A stretch of 64,000 nucleotides of DNA from Azospirillum sp. TSH58 (GCF_003119115.1 NZ_CP022367.1:62001-126000), one strand, 5' to 3'. Positions 41,070-49,782 are shown, counted from the first letter of the stretch. Notes: generated by a model not told the origin, from the letters alone. Program-made: numbers and translations.

Positions 41070-42263
41070 TCAACTCCCCAGGGCGATGTAGCTTTGAATG
41101 AGGTCGCGGTCCGTCGCCCGTGGCGCGAGCGACAGATAACGCTGGAAGGCTTCCGCCGACGGTCCCCGTTCTCCCTGCTGGCGCAGGACGAGGCCAAGGC
41201 CGCGCCAGGCTTCCGGCGGAGCGTCCGGCGTGGCGACCGACCGTTCGTACCAGCCCCGCGCACGGCCCAGATCCCCGTTCTCGGCGCGGAGACGGTGGAC
41301 CTCGCCGTAGAAATGCATGATGTCCGCGTCGGGTGGGATGTCGGAACAGAGCTGGTCGAGCAGGACCAGCGTGCGCGGAAACTGGCGCATCCGCAGTTCA
41401 TCCTCGAACAGCGTCCGGCGCAGGCCCCGCAAATTTCTGCGGTAGGGCTCGGCCCCGTCGGTCTGCCCAGGCTGGGCCAAGCCGGTTGCCTTCGCCTTCA
41501 GTATCGCCTGCCGCTCCTCCGGCTCCGGGTGCGACGCGAAGAAGATGTTGCGCTCGGCTTCCTCCGCCATCGCCTTCTTCTCGGCGACCAACTGCTCCCA
41601 GACGCGCGCGGCCTCTCCCGGCGCATAGCCGGCCTTCGCCATGAGATGGATGCCAATGTCGTCGGCCTCCCGCTCCTGGTCGCGGGAGTAGGAGAATATG
41701 CTGGCGAGCAGAGCCATCTGGGTCAGGCTTCCCACCGCGGGGATGCCGGCCAGGGCCAGGCCGAGACTCAGGAACGCCCCGAAATCCGCCTTGGCCCGTG
41801 CATCACGCCATTTCTGCAACGAGTGCTTCCGCAGATAATGCCCGATTTCATGACCCAGAACGGCGGCCAGCTGGGCCTCGTTGCGGGTGCGCAGAAGAAG
41901 GCCGGAGTAGACCTGCATCATCCCGTTCGGCGCCATCGATGCGTTGAACACCGGCGTGCGCACGATATAGACCCGGATATCGGCACAGTGGTCCGCGGTC
42001 ATGCGGCACACGATGTCGCGCAGATAGGTGTTCACGGCCTCGTCTCGCACCAGGGCGCGGGAGCGCTTCACGTCGCTCTCCGTCCGGTCCATCACCTGCC
42101 AGAGCCCGCCCTCATCCGTCGCCGCGGACGGCCGGTAGCCGGGTGCGGTGTTGCCCTCGCCCGTTCCGGTGGTCGTGCAGCCGGTCAGTGCCAAAGCGGA
42201 ACAGCAGCCGCAGCCCGCAAGAAAGCTCCGGCGATGCATTGTCTGGCGCCGCATGACAGTCAT
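41070..42263 (-). CDS. M48-family metalloprotease lipoprotein with TPR-like tail
   Basis: A protein of 397 residues. The N terminus has RRSFLAG, close to a twin-arginine motif, and a lipobox LALTGC with Cys near 29. The peptidase domain has the zinc motif HEIGH at residues 138-142 and the third-ligand region SRDQEREADDIGIHLM. The C-terminal 100 residues (RARGWYERSVATPDAPPEAWRGLGLVLRQQGE) look like TPR helices, as in BepA-type periplasmic chaperone-proteases. It probably works on outer-membrane or lipoprotein quality. It overlaps the upstream lipoprotein gene by four bases. Confidence 0.88.
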   Translation of the reverse strand: MTVMRRQTMHRRSFLAGCGCCSALALTGCTTTGTGEGNTAPGYRPSAATDEGGLWQVMDRTESDVKRSRALVRDEAVNTYLRDIVCRMTADHCADIRVYIVRTPVFNASMAPNGMMQVYSGLLLRTRNEAQLAAVLGHEIGHYLRKHSLQKWRDARAKADFGAFLSLGLALAGIPAVGSLTQMALLASIFSYSRDQEREADDIGIHLMAKAGYAPGEAARVWEQLVAEKKAMAEEAERNIFFASHPEPEERQAILKAKATGLAQPGQTDGAEPYRRNLRGLRRTLFEDELRMRQFPRTLVLLDQLCSDIPPDADIMHFYGEVHRLRAENGDLGRARGWYERSVATPDAPPEAWRGLGLVLRQQGERGPSAEAFQRYLSLAPRATDRDLIQSYIALGS

Positions 42264-42985
42264 TTCGGGAAGTCCGCCAGCAGCACCTTCGCGGTTTCAC
42301 GCGCCGGTTCCACGGTGCGCAGATCGCCGGCACCGCGCATCAGCCGGTTGAACCAGACAATGTTCCCGGTTTCGAGATCCACCAGCGACGCGAAGCCGAC
42401 CTGTGATCCGCCCTGCACCCCGACGCCCAGCACCGCCGCCGCGACCATCAGGGCGACGCGGCCGCCACTGGCGTAGCTGTCGCGCACCCAGACGAACAGC
42501 GCGTAATCGGCACCGGTCGCCTCCTTCAACGTTCTGGCGGTGGTTCCCAGGGTCCAGTCGAAGGTGCCGCGCTTGGTCGGCAGTTTCTTGACGTCGAAGA
42601 AGTGGTGGATCATGGCCGAGGTGCCGACCTTTTCATGCAGCCTCTGCAATTGATGCAGGGTGTCCACGACCTCCGGATTGGCCTTGCTGTCATCGAAGGC
42701 GGCGATGCTCAGTCCCAAATCCGCCTGTTGTTCGTCGAAAGCCACGGACAGGTGACGACGCGCCGCCTCGGTCCATTCGGCCTTCGGCTCATTCATTCCG
42801 GCTGCCGACAGCTCGCTGAGCTCAACGTCAAGAGGCATCAGCACAATCCGGGTGCTGTTGCCCGGGCGTTTGATCGTTTCGACATGCTTTACGCTGGATT
42901 GACAGGCGGATACCAGAACCACCGCCACAAGAACAGCCAGAACTCTGCCGAACACTGAAAGCGCGGGAAACGATCGACCGGACAC
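42260..42985 (-). CDS. Putative lipoprotein, first gene of the M48 operon
   Basis: A protein of 241 residues. The signal is hydrophobic (VFGRVLAVLVAVVLVSAC, lipidated Cys near 28). The mature part includes KRPGNSTRIVLMPLDVELSELSA, VDTLHQLQRLHEKVG and VDLETGNIVWFNRLMRGAGDLR, a layout found in outer-membrane-linked lipoproteins that bind near TolB-like domains. The start is GTG, with GGAG eight bases upstream. It leads a coupled three-gene unit. Its GC content is lower (one sampled row, 42661-42720, is 58 percent) than pepN next door (75 percent in 44641-44700). Confidence 0.72.
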   Translation of the reverse strand: MSGRSFPALSVFGRVLAVLVAVVLVSACQSSVKHVETIKRPGNSTRIVLMPLDVELSELSAAGMNEPKAEWTEAARRHLSVAFDEQQADLGLSIAAFDDSKANPEVVDTLHQLQRLHEKVGTSAMIHHFFDVKKLPTKRGTFDWTLGTTARTLKEATGADYALFVWVRDSYASGGRVALMVAAAVLGVGVQGGSQVGFASLVDLETGNIVWFNRLMRGAGDLRTVEPARETAKVLLADFPK

Positions 42986-43227
42986 GCGATGGCTCCATCA
43001 TACTGGGATATTCATACCAAAAGCATTACTTCTTTCAGTTCTATGTATCATTAAGGGCAAAATCAACAGATACCGCCACCTGTGGTCACCACCTGCATGT
43101 CCCGCCGGACCAAGGCGCAATGGATGCGTCTTGCCCCTGTCCAACGCCCCTCCGCGTCCCCACTCTCCATGCTAGAGTCCGTCCCCGCGACGCCGACACG
43201 GCCAAAACAAGGTTAGAGAAAAGCCCC

Positions 43228-45885
43228 ATGGACAAAGGCACGCCCAAGGCCATCCGCCTGCAGGACTACCGCCCGCCCGCGCATCTGATCGACACGGTCG
43301 ATCTGTTCTTCGACCTCGGCGAGGAGGTGACCACGGTCCGCGCGCAGCTCGGGCTGCGGCGCAACCCGGCGCGCGACGACGCGGCGGCGCTGCCGCTGAC
43401 GCTGGACGGGCAGCGGCTGGAGCTGGTGTCCGTGGCGCTGAATGGGCAGCCGCTGGGCGATGCCGACTACACCGTCACGCCGGACCATCTGACCGTCCAC
43501 AGCGTGCCGGAGACCTTCACGCTGGAAACCGTCGTCCGCATCAAGCCGCAGGAGAACACGGCGCTGGAGGGGCTCTACAAGTCCTCAGGCAACTTCTGCA
43601 CCCAGTGCGAGGCCGAGGGCTTCCGCAAGATCACCTATTTCGCCGACCGGCCCGACGTGATGGCCCGCTACACCACCACGATCACGGCGGACAAGGCGCG
43701 CTACCCGGTGCTGCTGTCCAACGGCAACCTCGTGGACTCCGGCGACCTGCCCGACGGGCGCCACCGCGCGGTGTGGGAGGACCCCTTCCCCAAGCCCTGC
43801 TACCTGTTCGCCCTGGTCGCCGGCAGTCTTGTGCACCAGGAGGACCGCTTCCGCACCGCGTCCGGCCGCGACGTGACCCTGCGCATCTATGTCGAGCCGG
43901 GGAACGAGGACAAGGTCGACCACGCCATGCGCTCGCTCATCAAGTCGATGCGCTGGGACGAGGAGGTGTTCGGGCTGGAATACGACCTGGACATCTTCAA
44001 CATCGTCGCCGTCGGCGACTTCAACATGGGGGCGATGGAGAACAAGTCCCTCAACGTCTTCAACACGAAATACATCCTGGCCAAGCCGGAGACCGCCACC
44101 GACCAGGATTTCCTGGGCATCGAGGCGGTGGTGGCCCACGAGTATTTCCACAACTGGACCGGCAACCGCGTCACCTGCCGCGACTGGTTCCAGCTCTCGC
44201 TGAAGGAGGGGCTGACCGTCTTCCGCGACCAGGAATTCTCCAGCGACATGAACTCGCGGGCGGTCAAGCGCATCGCCGACGTGCAGCGCCTGCGCACCGT
44301 GCAGTTCCCGGAGGATTCCGGCGCCATGGCGCACCCCGTGCGCCCGGACAGCTATGTGGAGATCAACAACTTCTACACCCCCACCGTCTACGACAAGGGG
44401 TCGGAAGTCATCCGCATGTACCACACGCTGCTGGGGCCGCAGGGCTTCCGCAAGGGCATGGACCTGTACTTCCAGCGCCACGACGGGCAGGCGGTGACCT
44501 GCGACGACTTCGCGGCGGCGATGTCCGACGCCACCGGCGTGGACCTGACCCAGTTCAAGCGCTGGTACCGGCAGGCCGGCACGCCGGAGCTGGACGTGTC
44601 CGGGGCCCATGACGAGGCGGCCAAGACCTACCGGCTGACCGTCCGGCAGACCGTGCCGCCCACCCCCGGCCAGCCGGTGAAGGAGCCGATGCACATCCCG
44701 CTGGTCACGGGCCTGCTCGGTCCGGACGGGGCGGACCTGCCGCTGCGCCTGTCCGGCGAGGCGGAGGCGACCGGCACCAGCCGCACCCTGCACATCACCG
44801 AGGCCGAGCAGACCTTCACGTTCGTCGACGTGCCGGCACGCCCGGTGCCGTCGCTGCTGCGCGGCTTCTCCGCCCCGGTGAAGCTGCGGGCCGACCTGAC
44901 GGACGGCGACCTGACCTTCCTGATGGCCAACGACAGCGACGCCTTCAACCGCTGGGAGGCCGGGCAGACGCTGGCCACCCGCCTGCTGCTCTCCCTGGTC
45001 GCCGACCGGCAGGCCGGGCGGGACCTTGCGCTGCCCCAGAGCTTCATCGACGCGGTGGGCGCCGTCCTGAAGGACGCCGACCAGGACCCGGCCTTCGCCG
45101 CGCAGGCCCTGGTGCTGCCGACCGAGAGCTACCTCGGCACGCAGATGGAGGTGATCGACCCCGACGCCATCCACGCCGTGCGCGAGTTCGCCCGCCGCCG
45201 GCTGGCCGAGGCGCTGCGGCCCGGCTGGCTTGAGACTTACCGCCGCAACGCGGGCAACGAGCCCTTCTCGGTGGACGCCGCGGCGATCGGACGGCGGGCA
45301 CTGAAGAATCTGTGCCTCGCCTATCTCATGGCGCTGGAGGACGAGGAGGCGCTCAGCCTCTGCCTCGGCCAGTATCGCGGCGCCCAGGCGATGACCGACG
45401 TGATGGCGGCCCTGCAGTTCCTCAGCAATTCCAACGCGCCGGAACGGGACGAGGCCATCGCCGGCTTCTACGAGCGCTGGAAGGGCGAGGCGCTGGTCGT
45501 GGACAAGTGGTTCGGCGTGCAGGCGACCTCGCACCGTCCCGACACGCTGGAGCGGGTGACGGAGCTGCTCGCCCACCCCGCCTTCGAGATCCGCAACCCG
45601 AACAAGGTCTACGCCCTGATCGGCGGCTTCGCGGGCGGCAACCCGGTGCGCTTCCACGACACCAGCGGGGCGGGCTATCGCTTCCTGGCCGATCAGGTCC
45701 TCCGGCTCGACCCGATGAACCCGCAGGTCGCGGCCCGCATGGTCGGGCCCTTCTCGCGCCTGCGCCGCTACGATGCGACGCGCCGTGCCCTGATGAAGGC
45801 CGAGCTGGAGCGCATCGTCGCCACGCCGGGCCTGTCGCCGGACGTCTTCGAGGTGGCGAGCAAGAGCCTGGAGGCCGCCGGCTGA
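43228..45885 (+). CDS. pepN: Aminopeptidase N
   Basis: A zinc aminopeptidase of 885 residues, the size of gammaproteobacterial PepN. GAMEN is present in MGAMENKSLNVFN near residue 268, and the zinc site HEYFHNWTGNR is near 304-314, with the third ligand Glu in SLKEGLTVFRDQEF. The N-terminal beta domain and C-terminal DUF3458 helices (SNAPERDEAIAGFYERWKGEALVVDKWF) follow the family pattern. It removes N-terminal residues from peptides in the cytosol. I chose the ATG at 43228 because family members start near MDKGTPKAIRLQDY. The region 42986-43227 holds the divergent promoters and is AT-rich near 43010-43070. Confidence 0.95.
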   Translation: MDKGTPKAIRLQDYRPPAHLIDTVDLFFDLGEEVTTVRAQLGLRRNPARDDAAALPLTLDGQRLELVSVALNGQPLGDADYTVTPDHLTVHSVPETFTLETVVRIKPQENTALEGLYKSSGNFCTQCEAEGFRKITYFADRPDVMARYTTTITADKARYPVLLSNGNLVDSGDLPDGRHRAVWEDPFPKPCYLFALVAGSLVHQEDRFRTASGRDVTLRIYVEPGNEDKVDHAMRSLIKSMRWDEEVFGLEYDLDIFNIVAVGDFNMGAMENKSLNVFNTKYILAKPETATDQDFLGIEAVVAHEYFHNWTGNRVTCRDWFQLSLKEGLTVFRDQEFSSDMNSRAVKRIADVQRLRTVQFPEDSGAMAHPVRPDSYVEINNFYTPTVYDKGSEVIRMYHTLLGPQGFRKGMDLYFQRHDGQAVTCDDFAAAMSDATGVDLTQFKRWYRQAGTPELDVSGAHDEAAKTYRLTVRQTVPPTPGQPVKEPMHIPLVTGLLGPDGADLPLRLSGEAEATGTSRTLHITEAEQTFTFVDVPARPVPSLLRGFSAPVKLRADLTDGDLTFLMANDSDAFNRWEAGQTLATRLLLSLVADRQAGRDLALPQSFIDAVGAVLKDADQDPAFAAQALVLPTESYLGTQMEVIDPDAIHAVREFARRRLAEALRPGWLETYRRNAGNEPFSVDAAAIGRRALKNLCLAYLMALEDEEALSLCLGQYRGAQAMTDVMAALQFLSNSNAPERDEAIAGFYERWKGEALVVDKWFGVQATSHRPDTLERVTELLAHPAFEIRNPNKVYALIGGFAGGNPVRFHDTSGAGYRFLADQVLRLDPMNPQVAARMVGPFSRLRRYDATRRALMKAELERIVATPGLSPDVFEVASKSLEAAG

Positions 45886-45928
45886 CCCGAAGCGGCCTGC
45901 CCCAGAGGCGGGTTTGCCCAAAAGGAAA

Positions 45929-45954
45929 GGGCCGGAGGGTTTCCCCTCCGGCCC
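45929..45954. terminator. Bidirectional terminator between pepN and cytochrome c
   Basis: GGGCCGGAGGG (45929-45939) pairs perfectly with CCCTCCGGCCC (45944-45954) around a TTTC loop. It lies 43 bases after pepN and 32 bases before the leftward cytochrome gene end, and can serve both. Confidence 0.7.
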
Positions 45955-45986
45955 GTCCATACCCCCGCGCCGAAACGCGGGCGTCT

Positions 45987-46367
45987 TTACTTCTGCTCAC
46001 CCAGGAAGGCGATCAGATCGTCCACCTTGCCGGCGTCCTTGATGCCCGCGAAGGCCATCGTGCCGCCCGGAACGACTTCCTTCGGGGCGGTGATGTAGGC
46101 CTTCAGGTTGTCCGGGGTCCAGACCAGACCGCCGGCGGCCTTCTCCTGCATCGGCTTGGAGTACTTGAAGCCGTCGATCGAGGCGGCCGGGCGGCCGACG
46201 ACGCCGAACAGCGACGGGCCGACCTTGTTCTTGCCCTGCTCCGCGGTGTGGCAAGCCATGCACTGCTTGAAGACGTCCTTACCGGCGGCGGCGTCAGCGG
46301 CCTGCGCGGCGCCCGCGCCCATGGCAATGCCGGCGATCAGGGCGGCGCCCAGGATATGCTTGTTCAT
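45987..46367 (-). CDS. Periplasmic class I cytochrome c
   Basis: A protein of 126 residues. Residues 1-23 are a signal peptide with cleavage after AQA. The heme site CMACH is at residues 36-40, and the axial Met104 is in PGGTMAFAG. The segment NKVGPSLFGVVGR is typical of cytochrome c2/c550. It would carry electrons in the periplasm between the bc1 complex and terminal oxidases or other enzymes. It stands alone with its own promoter region. The exact partner cannot be told. Confidence 0.93.
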   Translation of the reverse strand: MNKHILGAALIAGIAMGAGAAQAADAAAGKDVFKQCMACHTAEQGKNKVGPSLFGVVGRPAASIDGFKYSKPMQEKAAGGLVWTPDNLKAYITAPKEVVPGGTMAFAGIKDAGKVDDLIAFLGEQK

Positions 46368-46496
46368 TGGTCAGATTCCCCCTTCCGGATGAGGCCGGCG
46401 TTCGGATGCCGGCAGGTTCGGGCGCAGCATACACATTCTGTGGTTAAGGCCAACCCCCCAACGTGTCGCGCCCACAGCACAAACACCAAATACGGG

Positions 46497-47171
46497 TTAT
46501 TTCATCCAGGCGAGAAGAAGGACAAGAACAGCCACCACGACCAGCGCCGCCCAAGGCACATAGAAGCCGCCCCGCCCGCGGGCGGCGGGAAGCGGGATGG
46601 GAATTTCCGGGGCGGGAGCCGCCACGGCGGGTGTGACCGGTCGAGGCGCCGCGGTGCTCCGCGCCACAGGCTCCGCGACAGTTTCCGAGGCCGCTTCCGC
46701 AACCGGTTCGGGAACCGGCTCGGGCGCCGGCCCGCCGACCACCGCCGTGAAGCGGTTGAAGAAATCATCCGCCATCTTACGCGCCGTGGCGTCCACCAGA
46801 CGCGATCCGATCTGCGCCAGCTTGCCGCCGACCGTGGCGTGGGCGGTGTAGGACAGGACCGTCGCCGCCTCGCCGTCCGGTTCCAGCGAGACCTTGGCGC
46901 CGCCCTTGCCGAAACCGGCGGCCCCGCCGGAGCCTTCGCCGGTGATGGTGTAGCCGTTGGGCGGGTCGAGGTCGGAGAGGGTCACCTTGCCGGAGAACTT
47001 GGCGCTGACCGGCCCGACCTTGGCGACGACCTTGGCGGTGAATTCCGTGTCGGAGGTCTTCTGCACCTCCTCGCAGCCGGGAATGCACTGGCGCAGGATG
47101 TCCGGATCGTTCAGCGCCGCCCAAACCTTGTCCCGCGGGGCCGTGATGCGCTGGCTGCCGCTCATGTCCAT
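46497..47171 (-). CDS. CoxG-like SRPBCC protein with C-terminal membrane anchor
   Basis: A protein of 224 residues. Residues 1-145 form the SRPBCC/CoxG domain (MSGSQRITAPRDKVWAALNDPDILRQCIPGCEEV, GKVTLSDLDPPNGYTITGEGSGGAAGFGKGGAKV). A Pro/Ala/Glu linker of about 45 residues follows and then one helix (WAALVVVAVLVLLLAWM) at the C terminus. CoxG places CO dehydrogenase at the membrane in Oligotropha; many family members occur without cox genes, as here. No molybdenum enzyme gene is in the window, so function is not certain. Confidence 0.82.
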   Translation of the reverse strand: MDMSGSQRITAPRDKVWAALNDPDILRQCIPGCEEVQKTSDTEFTAKVVAKVGPVSAKFSGKVTLSDLDPPNGYTITGEGSGGAAGFGKGGAKVSLEPDGEAATVLSYTAHATVGGKLAQIGSRLVDATARKMADDFFNRFTAVVGGPAPEPVPEPVAEAASETVAEPVARSTAAPRPVTPAVAAPAPEIPIPLPAARGRGGFYVPWAALVVVAVLVLLLAWMK

Positions 47172-47274
47172 GACGTGGTCCTCCCCTGCCTTTTTCTCAC
47201 AGCCAAGCCATAGCCGGACGATACGGCAAGGCCGCGGCCGGCGACAGTCCCCCTTTCAGCCAGGAAGGGGCCGT

Positions 47275-47736
47275 TCAGCGCGGGGCGGGCGGAACGCAGT
47301 TCTGGACGATCGGCGTGCAGGCGGACAGCGAGGCGTTGCCCGGATAGGACACCTGCTCCACGACCCCGCCCGGCCCGAGGACGAAGGTGGCCTCGCACAT
47401 GCCGGGCGATGAGGAACCGATCGGCAGCCCGAAGCCCAGCCCGACGCCGACCCCGCTGGAACCGCCCCCTCCGAAACCGCCGACGCCGATGCTGCTGCCG
47501 CCGAGCGGGCTGACGGCGACACCGGGGTCGGAGACGTAGGTGTAGTATTCCCGCCCGCCGGCCTGGGCCTGCCGCGCCGGAACCCCGGCGCAGGCGAGCA
47601 GCCGCTCCTTCGGCATGCCGACCATTTCGGTCTGGGCCCGCCGGGCGATCTGCGGGTCCGGCCCTGTGGCGCAGGACGCCAGAAATGCCCCGGCCAGCCC
47701 AAGAAGCGCCGCCGTTCCGACCTGCCGAAGCATCAT
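47275..47736 (-). CDS. Putative lipoprotein with glycine-rich segment
   Basis: A protein of 153 residues. The signal is LLGLAGAFLASC, giving a lipidated Cys near residue 22. The mature part has RRAQTEMVGMPKERLLACAGVP, a YYTYVS beta segment, a Gly/Ser-rich loop (near 85-105) and CEATFVLGPGGVVEQVSYPG with C-terminal Cys residues. The pattern resembles SmpA/OmlA-type small outer-membrane lipoproteins. Two ATG codons (47736, 47733) follow a GAGGGCGAGGG site. A GGAAC-N16-GGTT element lies just upstream. Confidence 0.75.
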   Translation of the reverse strand: MMLRQVGTAALLGLAGAFLASCATGPDPQIARRAQTEMVGMPKERLLACAGVPARQAQAGGREYYTYVSDPGVAVSPLGGSSIGVGGFGGGGSSGVGVGLGFGLPIGSSSPGMCEATFVLGPGGVVEQVSYPGNASLSACTPIVQNCVPPAPR

Positions 47737-47774
47737 GACCCTCGCCCTCCCACGCATCATCGCACGACTGGCAC

Positions 47775-47799
47775 AACCCCGCCCACCGCTTGCGGTTCC
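47775..47799 (-). promoter_or_regulatory. Possible EcfG-type promoter GGAAC-N16-GGTT
   Basis: On the leftward strand GGAAC (47799-47795) and GGTT (47778-47775) are spaced by 16 bases, one mismatch from the consensus. It ends 38 bases before the lipoprotein start. Confidence 0.3.
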
Positions 47800-47931
47800 C
47801 GGAGAAAGCCGGCTACCTAAACCGGAGCGTGCTCCAGCACTGCCAACTCGGTGCCGATCCTCCTCAGGGTACGGAAGGCTGGTTTCGGATGTGAGGACGC
47901 TTTGACGGTTGATGGAACGGAGGATCGTGGT

Positions 47932-48480
47932 ATGACTGACAATGGTATGGTTTCGACTAGCGACGGTTTTGCGATGACCACGGTCTACCTTGCGCTTGGC
48001 AGCAATCTGGGCGACCGCGCCGCCAATCTGGCGGCCGCGCAGCAACGGCTCGCTCCGCAGGTCCGCATCACGCTGGCCTCGCCCGTCTACGAAACCGCTC
48101 CGATGTATGTGACCGACCAGCCGGCCTTCCTGAACATGGTGTTGCGCGCCCAGACGGCGCTCGGCCCCTGGGAACTCCTGCGCCACATCAAGAGCGTCGA
48201 GGCGGAGATGGGCCGCGACCTGGAAGGCGGCCTTCGCTTCGGGCCGCGCCCCATCGACATCGATATCCTGTTCTATGGCGAGTTGGTGATGTACGCGCCG
48301 GAACTGGAGATCCCCCATCCCCGCATCGCGGAGCGCGCGTTCGTCCTGGCCCCGCTCGCCGACATCGCGGGCGGCCTGCAGCACCCGGCCATCCCGCGCA
48401 GCGTCGACGATCTGCTGGCCGCCGTGCCGGGTCGCGACACGGTTGTCCGCACCGGCACGGAACTTCCGGTGGCGGTCTGA
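47932..48480 (+). CDS. folK: 2-amino-4-hydroxy-6-hydroxymethyldihydropteridine pyrophosphokinase
   Basis: An enzyme of 182 residues in folate synthesis that passes pyrophosphate from ATP to the hydroxymethyl pterin. The HPPK signatures are present: VYLALGSNLGDRAANLAAA near residues 17-35 and RFGPRPIDIDILFYG near 100-114. The ATG at 47932 has a CGGAGG site. The gene lies 101 bases upstream of a FolB-like gene, which makes a short folate unit. Confidence 0.95.
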   Translation: MTDNGMVSTSDGFAMTTVYLALGSNLGDRAANLAAAQQRLAPQVRITLASPVYETAPMYVTDQPAFLNMVLRAQTALGPWELLRHIKSVEAEMGRDLEGGLRFGPRPIDIDILFYGELVMYAPELEIPHPRIAERAFVLAPLADIAGGLQHPAIPRSVDDLLAAVPGRDTVVRTGTELPVAV

Positions 48481-48581
48481 CCTTGCCGAACGGGCGGGCG
48501 CCTGCGCTATAGTGGGCGCGGCGCAGCGACGAGGCGGCCGCCCCCGGCGGGGCATGGACCAGGGCCGCCACCCGCCAGGAG

Positions 48582-48998
48582 ATGCTTTTTTTGGCCAACG
48601 ACCCTGTTTCCCGACCCTTCGGCGCCGATGTGTCCGGCGCGGCGGCGACCTACACCATCCTGCTGCGCGACTTCACCGCCACCGTGTCGGTCGCCGGGCG
48701 CCCCGGGCGCCCCACCGTCCGCATCAGCCTGGAATTGAAGGTCAGCCACCCCGGACTGAGCTTCCCCGACGACATCACCGCGGTCATGTCCTACGAGGAC
48801 ATCGTCGAGGACCTGCGCCGGCTGTGCGCGCAGGAGGCACTGCCCGGTCCCGACTATCTGGCCGACCGCACCGCCGATCTGTGTCTGGCCTACCCGAAGG
48901 TGCGCCACGTTCGTGTGGACGTGGAACTGTCGTCCCTGCTTCCCGACACCGCCGGGTCCGGAGTCACGATCACGCGGAACCGCGACACGGGCCGCTGA
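48582..48998 (+). CDS. Dihydroneopterin-aldolase-like protein, divergent
   Basis: A protein of 138 residues. The tunnel-fold pattern of FolB is visible: VSHPGLSFPDDITAVMSYEDIVEDLRRL and YLADRTADLCLAYPKVRHVRVDVEL. Position next to folK supports a pterin role. Residues that act in known FolB enzymes are hard to find: the early catalytic Glu region is replaced by GRPGRPTVRIS, and the late Lys-Pro after the last strand is ELSSLLPD. It may therefore be a divergent enzyme, or a tunnel-fold protein with another role. AGGAG precedes the ATG. Confidence 0.65.
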   Translation: MLFLANDPVSRPFGADVSGAAATYTILLRDFTATVSVAGRPGRPTVRISLELKVSHPGLSFPDDITAVMSYEDIVEDLRRLCAQEALPGPDYLADRTADLCLAYPKVRHVRVDVELSSLLPDTAGSGVTITRNRDTGR

Positions 48999-49106
48999 GC
49001 CCACGGCCCCTCCATCGTGGTAATCCCATTGCCGGCATAGGCATCGTTACGGTGTTCAGGCATGAACACTCAGCACTTTTTTACCCTTACGCCGACTGTG
49101 ATAGTT

Positions 49107-49136
49107 TATTTCGCGGCGCATCATTGTTGCGAAATA
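49107..49136. promoter_or_regulatory. Inverted repeat upstream of a small gene
   Basis: TATTTCGC (49107-49114) and GCGAAATA (49129-49136) are perfect arms separated by 14 bases, in the AT-rich stretch before a 52-residue protein gene. It looks like an operator. A GTGTTCA/TGAACAC palindrome (49052-49069) with TTTTTT further right may end the folK unit. Confidence 0.4.
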
Positions 49137-49203
49137 CCGTATCTTGCGTACAATGGAAAACGACGCCGCCTCAAGGCCGGCCGGAATGAACAGGGAGGGT
49201 AAC

Positions 49204-49362
49204 ATGGACCAATTGACGGCTCCGACCCTGTCGGAAATCCTGGACGAGCCCATCATCGTCGCCCTCATGACGCGCGACGGCATGACCGCCGAGACGTTGC
49301 GCGAGCTTCTCGAAGAGGTCGGGCGCAATTTGCGCGACCGCGAGGAACAGCTGGCCGCCTGA
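49204..49362 (+). CDS. Small hypothetical protein (52 residues)
   Basis: A short, acidic, helical protein of 52 residues (TLSEILDEPIIVALMTRDGMTAETLRELLEEVGRNL). A GGGAGG ribosome site lies ten bases before the ATG, and codon use is in line with neighbours, so I believe it is real. There is no signal peptide or membrane segment. Function unknown; the size and helix pattern would suit a protein that binds a partner. Confidence 0.6.
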   Translation: MDQLTAPTLSEILDEPIIVALMTRDGMTAETLRELLEEVGRNLRDREEQLAA

Positions 49363-49422
49363 GCGGGCGGAACGGCGCGGCGGGTCCGGAACAAGCGGAC
49401 CGCCGCGGAAGCCGGCCAGCGC

Positions 49423-49782
49423 TCAGCGGACGGACACGACGCGGAAGGGGCGCTGCACTCCGTCATGCTCGGTGATGGAGATGTATTCGCCCTCCACCAG
49501 CGTGTGACGGTCGAAACGGAAAATCGGTTCATCGTCGTCGCTGTCGTCGACGTCATAATCGAACAGCCATCCCTTGCCCCGATGGGTGAGGTGGCCGGTC
49601 TGCTCGTCCTCCCCGCGCCAGAAGCGGCGGACCGTGCAGGCGGGCTTGTGGCTGCGCCATTCCTCAAGGTCGAGGTGGCCGTCCGGGGTCAGCGGCGCGG
49701 TGAATTCATAGCCGTGTTCCGCGCTGCCTTCCGGATGGTCGGCGGTGCGGGCCAGTTCGAGGCGGATCGTTTTCAGGGGCAC
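49423..49782 (-). CDS. Conserved-looking hypothetical protein
   Basis: A soluble protein of 119 residues (LKTIRLELARTADHPEGSAEHGYEF, LEEWRSHKPACTVRRFWRGEDE, GWLFDYDVDDSDDDEPIFRFDRH, SITEHDGVQRPFRVVSV). It is rich in charged and aromatic residues and looks like one small beta-type domain. The start is GTG at 49782 with AAAGGA upstream; codons further up are Arg-rich and not protein-like. I recall such proteins in related bacteria only as hypothetical. No partner is suggested by neighbours. Confidence 0.65.
   Translation of the reverse strand: MPLKTIRLELARTADHPEGSAEHGYEFTAPLTPDGHLDLEEWRSHKPACTVRRFWRGEDEQTGHLTHRGKGWLFDYDVDDSDDDEPIFRFDRHTLVEGEYISITEHDGVQRPFRVVSVR

Noticed and set aside
43585..45960. 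Long open frame opposite pepN
   Set aside because: Shadow of pepN; composition is not protein-like and no motif is seen.
46497..47171. Carbon monoxide dehydrogenase cluster
   Set aside because: Only a CoxG-like gene is present; no coxL, coxM or coxS or maturation gene is nearby.
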